From Clostridiaceae bacterium M8S5 (GTDB taxonomy: Bacteria > Bacillota > Clostridia > Tissierellales > MCWD3): DNA of 64,000 nucleotides. Positions within the stretch are counted from its first letter, which is position 1, and each line of letters starts with the position of its first letter. Location of the stretch: NCBI GenBank assembly GCA_029227815.1, contig CP118523.1, positions 2,666,001-2,730,000 of the forward strand. Reading direction: 5' to 3'. Below, piece after piece: positions 45,265 through 54,313 of this stretch. The notes under the pieces were generated by a model. That model was not told where the DNA came from. It made no database searches and worked only from the letters and a program-made list of their open reading frames with translations. The translations under genes were made by a program, and so were the position numbers.

Positions 45265-45293
45265 ATTATATATCACCTTACTTTTTATTGCAA
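45265..45293 (-). promoter_or_regulatory. Sigma-A promoter of yhfZ
   Basis: On the minus strand TTGCAA (45288-45293), 17 bp spacer, TATAAT (45265-45270). Confidence 0.65.
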
Positions 45294-45348
45294 GTATAAT
45301 TTTAGTTTAGTTAATAAATCCCACTATTTGTACCTCTGAAAAAATAAA

Positions 45349-45380
45349 AAATCAACTAAAGCGCACTGTTTAGTTGATTT
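45349..45380 (-). terminator. Intrinsic terminator, third member of the repeated hairpin family
   Basis: AAATCAACTAAA (45349-45360) and TTTAGTTGATTT (45369-45380) form a perfect 12-bp inverted repeat. On the minus strand TTTTTTATTTTTT follows. It ends the Xaa-Pro peptidase operon. Confidence 0.85.
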
Positions 45381-45412
45381 TTTATTGTATAGTACAATAG
45401 CTATTTTTGACA

Positions 45413-46510
45413 CTATTTAATAACAACTGGTTTCTTCTCTGATTTATTCAATACCTCTACCCCATCTTCTGTAACTACTACTATATCCTCTATTCTCACT
45501 CCAAATTCGTTAGGTATATATATACCAGGCTCTACACTAAATGCCATACCTTTTTCTAGTATCTGCTCATTACCTGATTTTATATAAGGAGCTTCGTGTA
45601 CGCTGTATCCTATTCCGTGTCCTGTTCTTGTGATGAAATACTCCCCATATCCTGCCTCTTTTATAACTTCTCTTGCTGATTTATCTACTGTCTGTGCCTG
45701 TACTCCTGGTTTTGCCTGTTCTTCCCCTGCTAGATTTGCTCTCATTACTGCATTATAAACTATTTCTTCTTTTTCTGAGATTCCTCCAACAAATACTGTC
45801 CTTGTCATATCTGAACATAAGCCTTCACACTTACAGCCAAAATCTAATATTATGATGTCTTTTTCCTGTATTACTCTACTATAATCATTATAATGTGGCT
45901 TTGAGCTGTTTGCACCAGATGCTATTATAGGGCTAAATGACAGTCCATCAGCTCCTTTTTCTATAAAAAGCTCTTTCATCTTTTCACATATATCTTTTTC
46001 TGTAATACCCGGTTTTATAAACTTAACTATGTCAGCAAATACATCGTCTGCTAATCTAGCAGCTTTTCTAAGTTTGTTTACTTCTTCATCATTTTTAACT
46101 AATCTAAGCTCTTCTAGAATTTGATTTCCATTTATAAATTCTATTTCTAACTTCTCTTTAATATCTATTATACTTACTGCTGTAGCGCTTTTATTGACCC
46201 CTATAGTTTTCCCTATCAAATCATGCTCATCAAATGCCATATTTACAGCACTCATGAATCCTTCACCATCGTCCCATTGATATATTGTCCCCTGATTTCC
46301 TATTACTTTTTCTATTTCTTCAAAATTTAGTTTAGGAACTATGTAAAAACATCTACTGTCATTTAATATAAATAATGATTGAAATCTTTCATCCATGTGA
46401 GGTGAGAAACCAAGTAAAAACTCCATGTCTTCTGATGGTGCAATAAGCATAGCATCTATATTTTTGTTGTTCATTATACTAACTAACTTGTCTAAATATT
46501 TTTTATTCAT
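45413..46510 (-). CDS. Xaa-Pro aminopeptidase/dipeptidase (M24 family)
   Basis: 365 residues. N-terminal creatinase-like domain (about 1-125), then the M24 pita-bread catalytic domain with dinuclear metal ligands: ILDFGCKCEGLCSDMTRT (two Asp), GHGIGYSVHEAP (His), AFSVEPGIY (Glu) and VRIEDIV (Glu). The ATG at 46510 is chosen because AAAGGAG lies 10 nt upstream; the longer frame starts at 46534. It releases N-terminal residues next to proline from peptides. Directly downstream of a hydroxyproline dehydratase and a pyrroline reductase, it probably feeds proline and hydroxyproline from collagen-like peptides into the pathway. Confidence 0.9.
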   Translation of the reverse strand: MNKKYLDKLVSIMNNKNIDAMLIAPSEDMEFLLGFSPHMDERFQSLFILNDSRCFYIVPKLNFEEIEKVIGNQGTIYQWDDGEGFMSAVNMAFDEHDLIGKTIGVNKSATAVSIIDIKEKLEIEFINGNQILEELRLVKNDEEVNKLRKAARLADDVFADIVKFIKPGITEKDICEKMKELFIEKGADGLSFSPIIASGANSSKPHYNDYSRVIQEKDIIILDFGCKCEGLCSDMTRTVFVGGISEKEEIVYNAVMRANLAGEEQAKPGVQAQTVDKSAREVIKEAGYGEYFITRTGHGIGYSVHEAPYIKSGNEQILEKGMAFSVEPGIYIPNEFGVRIEDIVVVTEDGVEVLNKSEKKPVVIK

Positions 46511-46609
46511 TTTAACTTGCACTCCTTTGTTCATACATATGACTTGTTGTTAAATTTATCTTTGTAGTCTAATGCTTCCTATAAAGAGTTTTAAAATATA
46601 TTATTTAAG

Positions 46610-47632
46610 CTAGCCTCCTATTATTCTAAAACCCTCTGGTAACGGATCTCCTGGATCTAATACTAACTGATTAAAACCTGTAATATATGCATTTCCTGAT
46701 ACTATAGGTACAACTCCGTTATATTCTCCTACTTTTGCAACATCTTCTATTACTCCTTTAAATGTAGTATCTATTATACTGTTATTAACTAGTGTCATTC
46801 CTTTTCTCATTATCCCTTTTTTATACAGAAGTGCCACTCTTCCTGCTGTTCCTGTTCCAGTAGGCGATCTATCTATTTGTCCATCTGCAAATATACATAC
46901 ATTGTTAGACTTTATTTTATCATCTTTTACATTCATTAGTCCAGTAATAATAGTCCCATATATTCCTTTTATACCTCTTTCTAGTGGATGTACAACTTCT
47001 AGTTCCTCCATGACTTTGTATTTTATTTCCATGCCTACCTCTACTAATTTGTTAATATTTTTTGGCTCAACAGTAAGTCCGAGTTTACGAGCATCTATAT
47101 ATACATAAAATGCTCCTCCATATGCTATATCTACAGATATAACACCTATACCTTTTACATCAACTTTCACGTTTTCTGCAAATACAAACGATGGTACATT
47201 TTTAAAACTAATATTTGTAATGTTATCCCCTTGTACATCAGCATACGCTGTTATTCGTCCTGCTGGTGAATCTATCTTAACTTTATTGATACCGTCTTTA
47301 GCTGTGATCAACCCTGTTTGTAATGCAACTTTAGTAACAGCAATTATTCCATGTCCACACATTGTACTTAATCCCTCATTGTGAGTAAATAGCACCCCAA
47401 AATCACCGTCTGGTGTAACTGGTGGAGTAATAATGCATCCGTACATTCCACTATGACCTCGTGGCTCTAACATCAATAATTTTCTTATATCATCATATCT
47501 TTTAAGCATATTTAGTCTTTTTTTCAATATGGTATCTCCAGGTATTGTAGGCATACCTGCTGTTATTATTCTAAGTGGTTCCCCTGCGGTGTGAGCATCT
47601 ATTGCTGTTATCATTCTAGCAAATCTCATCAT
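46610..47632 (-). CDS. Trans-3-hydroxy-L-proline dehydratase (proline racemase superfamily)
   Basis: 340 residues of the proline racemase fold. The first active-site residue is Cys92 in STMCGHGIIAV. The second, usually Cys in racemases and 4-hydroxyproline epimerases, is Thr258 in DRSPTGTGTAGR. The Cys/Thr pair is characteristic of trans-3-hydroxy-L-proline dehydratases, which make delta1-pyrroline-2-carboxylate. The next enzyme in that route, a pyrroline-2-carboxylate reductase, is encoded immediately upstream (13 bp), strongly supporting the call. AAAGGAG precedes the ATG. A true racemase is unlikely given Thr258. Confidence 0.9.
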   Translation of the reverse strand: MMRFARMITAIDAHTAGEPLRIITAGMPTIPGDTILKKRLNMLKRYDDIRKLLMLEPRGHSGMYGCIITPPVTPDGDFGVLFTHNEGLSTMCGHGIIAVTKVALQTGLITAKDGINKVKIDSPAGRITAYADVQGDNITNISFKNVPSFVFAENVKVDVKGIGVISVDIAYGGAFYVYIDARKLGLTVEPKNINKLVEVGMEIKYKVMEELEVVHPLERGIKGIYGTIITGLMNVKDDKIKSNNVCIFADGQIDRSPTGTGTAGRVALLYKKGIMRKGMTLVNNSIIDTTFKGVIEDVAKVGEYNGVVPIVSGNAYITGFNQLVLDPGDPLPEGFRIIGG

Positions 47633-47645
47633 ACGGCAAACTCCT

Positions 47646-48605
47646 TTATAGTTTTATTTTTGTTCCAACCCCTTTTTCTAGAGCCTTTTTATAAATAGCA
47701 TTAGCTGTATAAATATCAAATAATGCCATTCCTACCGATTTGAAAAGCATAGTCTTTTTGGTTATTTGTTTTTTGTCCTTAATTATTGTGCTAATAGATT
47801 TTATTTGACTCTCTTTTAACCATCCTTTGCTTAATGGTGTTATCAAGTCACCTGTTTCTTCTTTTGCAAATGCTGTATCTACATAAACTTCTTCTACAAC
47901 TTCAAATAATTTCTCTGGAAACTCTCTCATATCAGGTTTATATGATCCAATGCCTATGAAATACTTATTTTCTAATAAACTTTTATCATCTGGTAATACT
48001 GGTTTATTTGTCGTTGTACAAGTGTAAACAGCTTCACTATTTTCTAAAAGCTCTGAACTACTTTTTGAAATATTAATTACTATGTTATCTATACTCTCTT
48101 GTAGCTTCGTTTTTAATATCTGTGCACTTTGTAATGACAAATCAAAAATATTAATGGTTTCGATGTTTCTTACTTTACATGCATACAAAGCTTGATAATA
48201 TCCTTGGACTCCAGCACCTATTACACCTATACTTTTTATATGTTTTGGTGTTATATATTTTAATCCTACACCTCCGACTGCTCCTGTTCTATAAGCTGTT
48301 AAACTAGCTCCGTTAATCATACATACTGGTGTACCTGTCACTGAATCATTGAGCATCATTACACCTTGAATAACTGGCTCATTTAGGTTTTTATTATCTG
48401 GAAATACTGTTATCATCTTAGTTCCAAATACTTTTTCTGTAATACATGGCATGTATAATAGTGTATTACTCTTATTATTGATATGGATTCTATCAGGCAT
48501 TATGAAACTATTATTTTCATATGCTATATACGCCTCTTCTATTGCTTCCATCAATTCTTCCAACCTTACTATTTCTCTAATATTTTCTTCATTTATATAT
48601 ATCAT
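47646..48605 (-). CDS. Delta1-pyrroline-2-carboxylate reductase (ornithine cyclodeaminase/mu-crystallin family)
   Basis: 319 residues. The Rossmann nucleotide-binding motif is IGVIGAGVQGYYQALY (about 124-139). Substrate-side residues in GTKMITVFPDN and SLTAYRTGAVGG (about 100-112) are conserved for the family. Relatives reduce delta1-pyrroline-2-carboxylate to L-proline with NAD(P)H. Coupling with the trans-3-hydroxyproline dehydratase makes this the best role, rather than ornithine cyclodeaminase or alanine dehydrogenase. The start lies 27 bp after a strong terminator following the AOR gene, so it may depend on partial read-through. Confidence 0.88.
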   Translation of the reverse strand: MIYINEENIREIVRLEELMEAIEEAYIAYENNSFIMPDRIHINNKSNTLLYMPCITEKVFGTKMITVFPDNKNLNEPVIQGVMMLNDSVTGTPVCMINGASLTAYRTGAVGGVGLKYITPKHIKSIGVIGAGVQGYYQALYACKVRNIETINIFDLSLQSAQILKTKLQESIDNIVINISKSSSELLENSEAVYTCTTTNKPVLPDDKSLLENKYFIGIGSYKPDMREFPEKLFEVVEEVYVDTAFAKEETGDLITPLSKGWLKESQIKSISTIIKDKKQITKKTMLFKSVGMALFDIYTANAIYKKALEKGVGTKIKL

Positions 48606-48632
48606 GTCATCAACTCCTCTATAATAGATTCA

Positions 48633-48682
48633 AAAAGCTGTAACAAAACTCCTTCTTGACATATTGTTTTGTTACAGCTTTT
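48633..48682 (-). terminator. Strong terminator after the AOR gene
   Basis: A perfect 17-bp stem: AAAAGCTGTAACAAAAC (48633-48649) with GTTTTGTTACAGCTTTT (48666-48682). It separates the oxidative operon from the dehydratase/reductase genes. Confidence 0.85.
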
Positions 48683-48695
48683 ATTAATTATAGTG

Positions 48696-50876
48696 CTATA
48701 TAGTAGTTGATGTTTCTGCTGTTATGTGTTTTTCTACTACCTCTATCAACTCTGGTAAATCCATTTCTATATCTCTTAGTTTTTCTATTGTTGGTACTCC
48801 ATCATTTGTCCATCCTCTTCTTTTATATACTGCATCTATCAATTTTTGATATTGATCTTCTCTATATTCTCTCATTACCTTTATCTTTTCTTTGACTGTT
48901 TTACCTACTGGATCATAGTGGACTAATTCTTTTAATTGCTTATCAAATCTATCTACTCTAGACTCGTATTCTTCTACAGTTACTGGTCCCATAGCTCTAT
49001 ATGGTATTGCGTCGTTAGCTCTCTTTCCATAACCTCTTCTTATATTAAATATCCTTTGGAAGTTATACACTCTTTCTGACTGTCTAATTAATTCATCCAA
49101 ATCTATATCTTGACCTGTAACACCATTGAATATCTCTATATAGTTTTGAACATGCTCTATAACCTTGGCAGGCTCTTTTGATTTAGCATTACTTGCTGGC
49201 GTGATATCATTCCATGGGAGTTTACACAGACCATTTAATCCAAACCACGTTCTAAACATAGGGAAATAATGTAGTGCTTCTGCTTTATCTTCAAATGTTG
49301 GTATTTGGTTGTGTACCATATCCATAAATATTAACCAAGCTTCATCATGTTGAGGTCCTTTGTTTGTTAATCCATAGCCACCTTGCTGAGCTAATGATTC
49401 TTTGCATAGGTATTCAGAGAATTCAAGTCCCTTTTGTTCCATAGCTATGTCATTGATAAAATCAGGGTCAGCTCCATATTCTTCTATGAAAATCTTCTTC
49501 ATTCTTCTAACACCTTGCCCTGCTATAAGTCCGAATCCTTCACCTCTAGACATCTGATGTAATAACTCTATAGCGGCTTCTGCGTTTCCAAATCTAAGAT
49601 CTAATCCTCCTGTTATTTCTTTATTTATAATACCATTTTCATAGCATTCCATTACAAACGCTGTCAATGTGCCGAAGGAGATAGTGTCTACACCATAAGT
49701 ATCACAATAGAAATTACACTCCAATATATACTCTGGGTCAAATATACCACAGTTAGAGCCTACGCCTGCTGCTGTCTCATATTCTGGCCCATCTATCGTC
49801 ACTTTGTGACCCTTATATGGCCCTGATTTTAACTCAAAATTATCTGCTGCTTTTGCACATGACATTGAACATCCATACCAGCATCCATCCGCCAAGCCTT
49901 GAGTGATGTATTTATCTCTAAATACATATGAAGCTATATTGAGAACATCCTCATGTGTACCAAACTTGAAGTTATGTGTAGGTAATAAATCGTACTCTCC
50001 CATTACTTCTATTATATTTGCTGTACCTATCTTTCTCATTGTGTTTTGCTCATCGTCAAATCTACACATTTCTTTGTGGAATCTTATACCTGCTCTATTT
50101 ATCTTAGATTGATCTACTGCATTGTTTAGATTACCTTTTACACTACTATATTTAACTACGAGTGCTTTTATCTTTTTGTCTCTGAATACTCTTCCTATTC
50201 CGCCTCTACCTGCTTGCTTTAATCTTGCTACTTTTCTTCTTAGATCATAGAAACTAAAGTTAAGTAAACCTATAAATGTATTCTCTGCGGCTGTTCCTGC
50301 CGATACTACTGAAATATTTCGTTTATCTTCCTCTGTTTCAGCGTACATTTCGGTAAGTTGTTCTGCTAGCACATGGCTATCTACTGCTTCTAGTGGTGCT
50401 TCCTCTATTTTTATTACTCCTTTGTCTCCATCTATAAATATGATTACATCATTTTTAGCTTTTCCCTGTATCTCTAGTGCATCCCATCCAGAAAATTTTA
50501 ATAATGGCCCAAAATATCCACCAACATTGCTATCTATTACTATATCGGTAAGTGGTGATATGGTTACTACTAGGGATTTTCCTGCTCCTGGATATTGTGT
50601 TATGCCTGCTATCGGCCCTCCTGCTATTACTATCTCGTTTTCTTCGTCATCCCATTTGGTATCTGGAGTTGTAGCATCCCATAGTTTCCTTAGTCCAAAT
50701 CCTTTTCCTCCTATGAATTTGTCCTTCATCTGTTGCGTCACTGGTCTAGATTCTACTGTATTATCCGATACATTTATATATAATGTCCTATTGGTATAAC
50801 CCTTGTCTATAGTACCTAGCTTGTAATCAAACTGCTTCAAAAGTTTTCTAGAGTTCTTTAACTGCTCTATGTTCAA
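48696..50876 (-). CDS. Tungsten-containing aldehyde:ferredoxin oxidoreductase family protein
   Basis: 726 residues, TTG start with AAAGGGGG 8 nt upstream. N-terminal AOR domain has FIGGKGFGLRKLW and AGGPIAGITQYPGAGKS. Domain 2 has Cys332, Cys336, Cys340 (GCWYGCSMSC) and domain 3 has Cys551 (LNGLCKLPW) as [4Fe-4S] ligands. The first three are spaced C-x3-C-x3-C instead of the usual C-x2-C-x3-C, which is unusual. It should oxidise an aldehyde or reduce an acid using a W-pterin cofactor and the polyferredoxin encoded just upstream, in an AorAB-like arrangement. Which aldehyde arises in proline metabolism is not clear. Confidence 0.88.
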   Translation of the reverse strand: MNIEQLKNSRKLLKQFDYKLGTIDKGYTNRTLYINVSDNTVESRPVTQQMKDKFIGGKGFGLRKLWDATTPDTKWDDEENEIVIAGGPIAGITQYPGAGKSLVVTISPLTDIVIDSNVGGYFGPLLKFSGWDALEIQGKAKNDVIIFIDGDKGVIKIEEAPLEAVDSHVLAEQLTEMYAETEEDKRNISVVSAGTAAENTFIGLLNFSFYDLRRKVARLKQAGRGGIGRVFRDKKIKALVVKYSSVKGNLNNAVDQSKINRAGIRFHKEMCRFDDEQNTMRKIGTANIIEVMGEYDLLPTHNFKFGTHEDVLNIASYVFRDKYITQGLADGCWYGCSMSCAKAADNFELKSGPYKGHKVTIDGPEYETAAGVGSNCGIFDPEYILECNFYCDTYGVDTISFGTLTAFVMECYENGIINKEITGGLDLRFGNAEAAIELLHQMSRGEGFGLIAGQGVRRMKKIFIEEYGADPDFINDIAMEQKGLEFSEYLCKESLAQQGGYGLTNKGPQHDEAWLIFMDMVHNQIPTFEDKAEALHYFPMFRTWFGLNGLCKLPWNDITPASNAKSKEPAKVIEHVQNYIEIFNGVTGQDIDLDELIRQSERVYNFQRIFNIRRGYGKRANDAIPYRAMGPVTVEEYESRVDRFDKQLKELVHYDPVGKTVKEKIKVMREYREDQYQKLIDAVYKRRGWTNDGVPTIEKLRDIEMDLPELIEVVEKHITAETSTTI

Positions 50877-50892
50877 ATATAACGCCCCCTTT

Positions 50893-51294
50893 TTATATAT
50901 TCGCTTCTTGTGCTATCTCTATTGATAATGCTCCTGTTGGGCATTTTTTAGTACATAAGCCACAAGCTATACACTTAAATGGTTCTAAGTAATCATCATG
51001 TTGCATCATAGCTGCTTCTGGACAATATCCTACACACATAAAACAGCCTACACATTTTTTCTTGTTAATTCTTACGATTCCGTTTTTATCTCTGTAAATT
51101 GCTTGAACTGGACATATATCAATACATGTGCCACATTGATTACAATGATTGATTTTATTAGCTCCATCTACAATTTCTGTGACTTTTATTGAAGATTTAT
51201 TGAGATTTTTTTCTTTGAAAAAGGCCTTTGAACACACCTCTTGACAATCATGACAGCCAATACATAAATCTTTGTTTATAATTAATTTTTTCAA
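50893..51294 (-). CDS. Polyferredoxin with four [4Fe-4S] motifs (AorA-like)
   Basis: About 133 residues, TTG start at 51294 (AGGAGGTG, 6-nt spacing). A GTG at 51303 lies inside the ribosome binding site and is unlikely. Four Cys clusters are visible: CIGCHDCQEVC, CNQCGTCIDICP, CVGCFMCVGYCP and CIACGLCTKKCP, so up to four [4Fe-4S] clusters. It should wire electrons between the AOR downstream and the FAD dehydrogenase encoded upstream. It belongs to the oxidative operon. Confidence 0.9.
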   Translation of the reverse strand: MKKLIINKDLCIGCHDCQEVCSKAFFKEKNLNKSSIKVTEIVDGANKINHCNQCGTCIDICPVQAIYRDKNGIVRINKKKCVGCFMCVGYCPEAAMMQHDDYLEPFKCIACGLCTKKCPTGALSIEIAQEANI

Positions 51295-51314
51295 TTCTAA
51301 CACCTCCTATATTC

Positions 51315-52463
51315 CTATACAACTGATGGCTCAAATATAAGTTCTCCTCTTTTAAATCTATCTCTATCAAGTGATGATACGTCGATAGTATTTTCCTCAC
51401 CTATTATTTGCTGCGCTATAAGAAGACCTGTAACAGGTGCAAGCATAAATCCATGACCACTGAATCCAATAGCTAAATAAAATCCTTCTAGTTCGTCTAC
51501 TGTACCTAGTATTGGATGATGATCAGGCGTTATGTTATATAAACCAGCCCATTGTCTTACTACTCTAAGCTTACCTATAGGAGGCAAAAGGTTAGTTACG
51601 GTCTTAGCCATCTCCTCCATGAACTTCCAGCTTGATGTTATTCTAAGATCTCTAGGTTCTGTATTATCACCTCTACCCATTATGAATGAACCATGTGGAG
51701 TTTGCTGACAATAAATGTTTAATGAAAACGACATAACCATAGGCCCTTGGGTCGCCTCAACTGGCTCTGTAACAAGTATTTGGTGTCTTTCTGAGAATAC
51801 TGGTATGTCCACTGATACCATATCTCCTATGTGCTTTGAATATCCACCTGCAGCATTTACCACTATATTGGTAGCTATCTCTCCTTTGTTTGTTATTACG
51901 GATTTAATTTTGCCATTTTCTTTTTTGATACCAATTACTTCTGTATATAGATAGAACTTAACTCCCAATCGCTTAGCTGCTTTCGCATATGCATCTGTTG
52001 TAAGAAATGGGTTAAGATGTCCATCACTCTGACAGAACGTTGCACTAGTCATTATATCTGTGTTTAAATATGGCACTATTTTAGTCGCTTCTTTTGGAGT
52101 TAATCTGTCAACCTTTATTCCTAAGCTTCTTTGAAGTTCTATATTCTTCTTAAATTGTTCATCTTCTTTCTCTGTAGTAGCTACCATTAAGTATCCACCT
52201 TGCTTAAACTCTATATCTCCATCATACTCCAGCTCTTCGTTAGCTGTTTGGAAAAACTTGATACTCTCCATTGCTAATTTGCAATTCATTTCCATACCAA
52301 ACTGTTGTCTGATTCCAGCTCCGCATCTTCCTGTTGAACCACTAGCAAGATAACTTTTTTCAATTACTACTATATTTTTAACTCCCTTTTTAGCTAAATT
52401 ATATGCTATTGAACAACCAGAAATTCCACCACCTATAATCACTACTTCTGCTGTTTTAATCAT
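51315..52463 (-). CDS. FAD-dependent imino-acid dehydrogenase, DAO family
   Basis: 382 residues, D-amino-acid oxidase/sarcosine oxidase beta-like. N-terminal FAD motif VVIIGGGISGCSIAYNLAKKG (about 5-25), a central substrate domain, and the C-terminal GFSGHGFMLAPVTG block. The ATG at 52463 follows GGGAGG and overlaps the upstream [2Fe-2S] gene by 8 bp. Best fit is the catalytic subunit of a D-proline or D-hydroxyproline dehydrogenase complex (HcnC/LhpB/OoxB-like), yielding pyrroline carboxylate. Glycine or sarcosine as substrate is less likely given the neighbours. Confidence 0.82.
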   Translation of the reverse strand: MIKTAEVVIIGGGISGCSIAYNLAKKGVKNIVVIEKSYLASGSTGRCGAGIRQQFGMEMNCKLAMESIKFFQTANEELEYDGDIEFKQGGYLMVATTEKEDEQFKKNIELQRSLGIKVDRLTPKEATKIVPYLNTDIMTSATFCQSDGHLNPFLTTDAYAKAAKRLGVKFYLYTEVIGIKKENGKIKSVITNKGEIATNIVVNAAGGYSKHIGDMVSVDIPVFSERHQILVTEPVEATQGPMVMSFSLNIYCQQTPHGSFIMGRGDNTEPRDLRITSSWKFMEEMAKTVTNLLPPIGKLRVVRQWAGLYNITPDHHPILGTVDELEGFYLAIGFSGHGFMLAPVTGLLIAQQIIGEENTIDVSSLDRDRFKRGELIFEPSVV

Positions 52464-52734
52464 CTTCACAACCTCCCTTAACAAATTGAGCTATTTTTAA
52501 ACCTTTAACAGGAGGTCTGCTATTACAGGGAGGTATATCTGCTATGTTTTCCCCTGTGTATTTTGCGATTTCTCTTTGTATTAGTTGTCCACATGTTCTT
52601 CCTTGACACGGCCCCATTCCTGCTCTTGAGATTCTCTTTATTTCTTCTAAACTTGTATAACCTTGTTTTATTAAATCCCTTATTTCCTTTAATGTTACGT
52701 CTGAGCATCTACAAATAATAGTATTGTCATCCAT
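52456..52734 (-). CDS. BFD-like [2Fe-2S] protein, subunit of the FAD dehydrogenase
   Basis: 92 residues with Cys8, Cys10 (ICRCSDVT), Cys43 and Cys48 (GPCQGRTCG), the four ligands of a BFD-type [2Fe-2S] domain. In multi-subunit imino-acid dehydrogenases this domain is normally fused to the C-terminus of the pyridine-nucleotide-type flavoprotein; here it is a separate gene. GGAGGG precedes the ATG. It overlaps the catalytic subunit and follows the 4Fe-4S subunit by two bases. Confidence 0.88.
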   Translation of the reverse strand: MDDNTIICRCSDVTLKEIRDLIKQGYTSLEEIKRISRAGMGPCQGRTCGQLIQREIAKYTGENIADIPPCNSRPPVKGLKIAQFVKGGCEDD

Positions 52735-52736
52735 TC

Positions 52737-53225
52737 TTATCCCTCCACTCTGATATTTCTGAATTTGTACATATACTCTCTTGGAACAGATACATGTATC
52801 ACTGGTGTTCTGTCAAAGGATTTTGGATTTTGAACCTTGATAACGCTTGCATCACATATGTGCTCTCCAGCTCTATCTAATCCCTTTACTATTTCACCTT
52901 CACTTGGCAATGGTAATAGCTCATACGGTAGTTTGTATATAAGTTCTTTTTTTGATTTGCTACCATCAACAATCATGATTGCAAGTCCAGGGCATCTACT
53001 TATACAAAGTCCACATCCATTGCACTGGTCCTCATTTATTTTTGGTCTATCATTTATATCATTAAAATTTTCTATTGCATTTCGTTTGCAGGCTGTAGAG
53101 CAAGGATTACAGGGTATTCTTTGAAAACATTCTATTACTGCTACTGGCCCTCTATTTATTCTCTCCTCGCTAGGAAATACTTCTTTTATCATCGCTGGTG
53201 TAGCTATCCCTGTACTCTCTAACAT
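52737..53225 (-). CDS. 4Fe-4S ferredoxin-type subunit of the dehydrogenase complex
   Basis: 162 residues with an atypical first cluster (CFQRIPCNPCSTACKRNAI, about 33-51) and a classical CNGCGLCISRCPG (about 68-80), followed by about 80 residues without recognisable cofactor motif (ending FRNIRVEG). Overlaps the flavoprotein stop by 7 bp (ATGTTAG). It replaces no known subunit of aerobic HcnABC-type enzymes. It probably adapts the complex to ferredoxin-linked electron transfer in an anaerobe. Confidence 0.85.
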   Translation of the reverse strand: MLESTGIATPAMIKEVFPSEERINRGPVAVIECFQRIPCNPCSTACKRNAIENFNDINDRPKINEDQCNGCGLCISRCPGLAIMIVDGSKSKKELIYKLPYELLPLPSEGEIVKGLDRAGEHICDASVIKVQNPKSFDRTPVIHVSVPREYMYKFRNIRVEG

Positions 53226-54313
53226 GTTGCCTCACTCCTAACTATTTTTTGTATACCTGCTAATATTCTTTCACCTACATGTCCTGAGCGTAATGATTCT
53301 AGCTGATCTATATAATCTTTTCTAAGCTCATCAAAATTTGGGTGTACATACCCTATACTTTTTGCTGCACATAAACCTGCCATATATCCTTCAACCATAG
53401 CACTACTTGCCTCTTCAACTCCTGTTACATCTCCTGCGACAAATATTTTCTCTACTGTGGTTTCATAATTGTTATCTCTAATAGGCACTCTTCCACTTAG
53501 CTCTGGAACGTATTTCATTTCGCATCCTGCTTGTGCTAATAACTCTGTAAGTGGTGTTAATCCTACTGATAAACACATTACGTCAACCTCTAACTCTTTT
53601 TCTGTCCCTTCTATAGGTTGCCATTTTTCATCTAACTCACATATTATTACTTTTTCTAAGCATTCTTTTCCTATTGCTTCTTTTACTGTATGTCTAGTAA
53701 GAATTGGTACTCCCATTCTTCTAACTTTAGATGCATGTACTAAATAACCGCCAATATTAGGTGCTGCATCTATTATAGCCTCTACTTTAACTCCTGCTTG
53801 CATTAGCTGATAACTAACTATTAGACCTATGTTTCCAGCTCCAACCATCAATACCTTGTTACCCGGCTTTACTCCATAAACATTCATCAACGTTTGTACT
53901 GCTCCTGCTCCATAAATACCTGGCAAATCATTTTGTGGAAATGCCAATACTTTTTCACTAGCTCCTGTTGCCACTACCATTGCATCAGGCTTAACTTTAA
54001 TATATTGATCTTTGTTTTCTATTGTTAATATACCATCTTCAAATATTCCTAAAGCTGTTGTCTGCTCCATAATTTCTATATTTTCTTTGTATTTATCTAA
54101 TTCGTTTAATAATATATCTGTGATATCTATACCTCTTGTAGCTGCGTATTGTTTTTCCGAGCCAAAAAACATATGAGTTTGTTTTATGAGCTGTCCTCCT
54201 ATTTTATTGTTTCTATCTAATATGAGTACTTTAGCTCCACTAGCTGCTGCACTGATAGCAGCACAAAGACCTGCTGGACCTCCGCCTATTACCACCAGTT
54301 CTACTTTTTTCAT
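53219..54313 (-). CDS. Pyridine nucleotide-disulfide-type FAD flavoprotein (HcnB-like)
   Basis: 364 residues with FAD-binding VVIGGGPAGLCAAISAAASG (about 7-26), an internal NAD(P)-type motif VLMVGAGNIGLIVSYQL (about 150-166) and the C-terminal IFVAGDVTGVEEASSAMVEG block. The fused C-terminal BFD domain of HcnB homologues is missing; it is a separate gene downstream. Good ribosome binding site AAGGGGGAAA. The start overlaps the [2Fe-2S] ferredoxin gene as ATGA. It should carry electrons from the catalytic FAD subunit. Confidence 0.88.
   Translation of the reverse strand: MKKVELVVIGGGPAGLCAAISAAASGAKVLILDRNNKIGGQLIKQTHMFFGSEKQYAATRGIDITDILLNELDKYKENIEIMEQTTALGIFEDGILTIENKDQYIKVKPDAMVVATGASEKVLAFPQNDLPGIYGAGAVQTLMNVYGVKPGNKVLMVGAGNIGLIVSYQLMQAGVKVEAIIDAAPNIGGYLVHASKVRRMGVPILTRHTVKEAIGKECLEKVIICELDEKWQPIEGTEKELEVDVMCLSVGLTPLTELLAQAGCEMKYVPELSGRVPIRDNNYETTVEKIFVAGDVTGVEEASSAMVEGYMAGLCAAKSIGYVHPNFDELRKDYIDQLESLRSGHVGERILAGIQKIVRSEATC

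Noticed and set aside
46610..47632. Proline racemase or 4-hydroxyproline epimerase
   Set aside because: The second catalytic Cys is Thr258, which fits the 3-hydroxyproline dehydratase subgroup.
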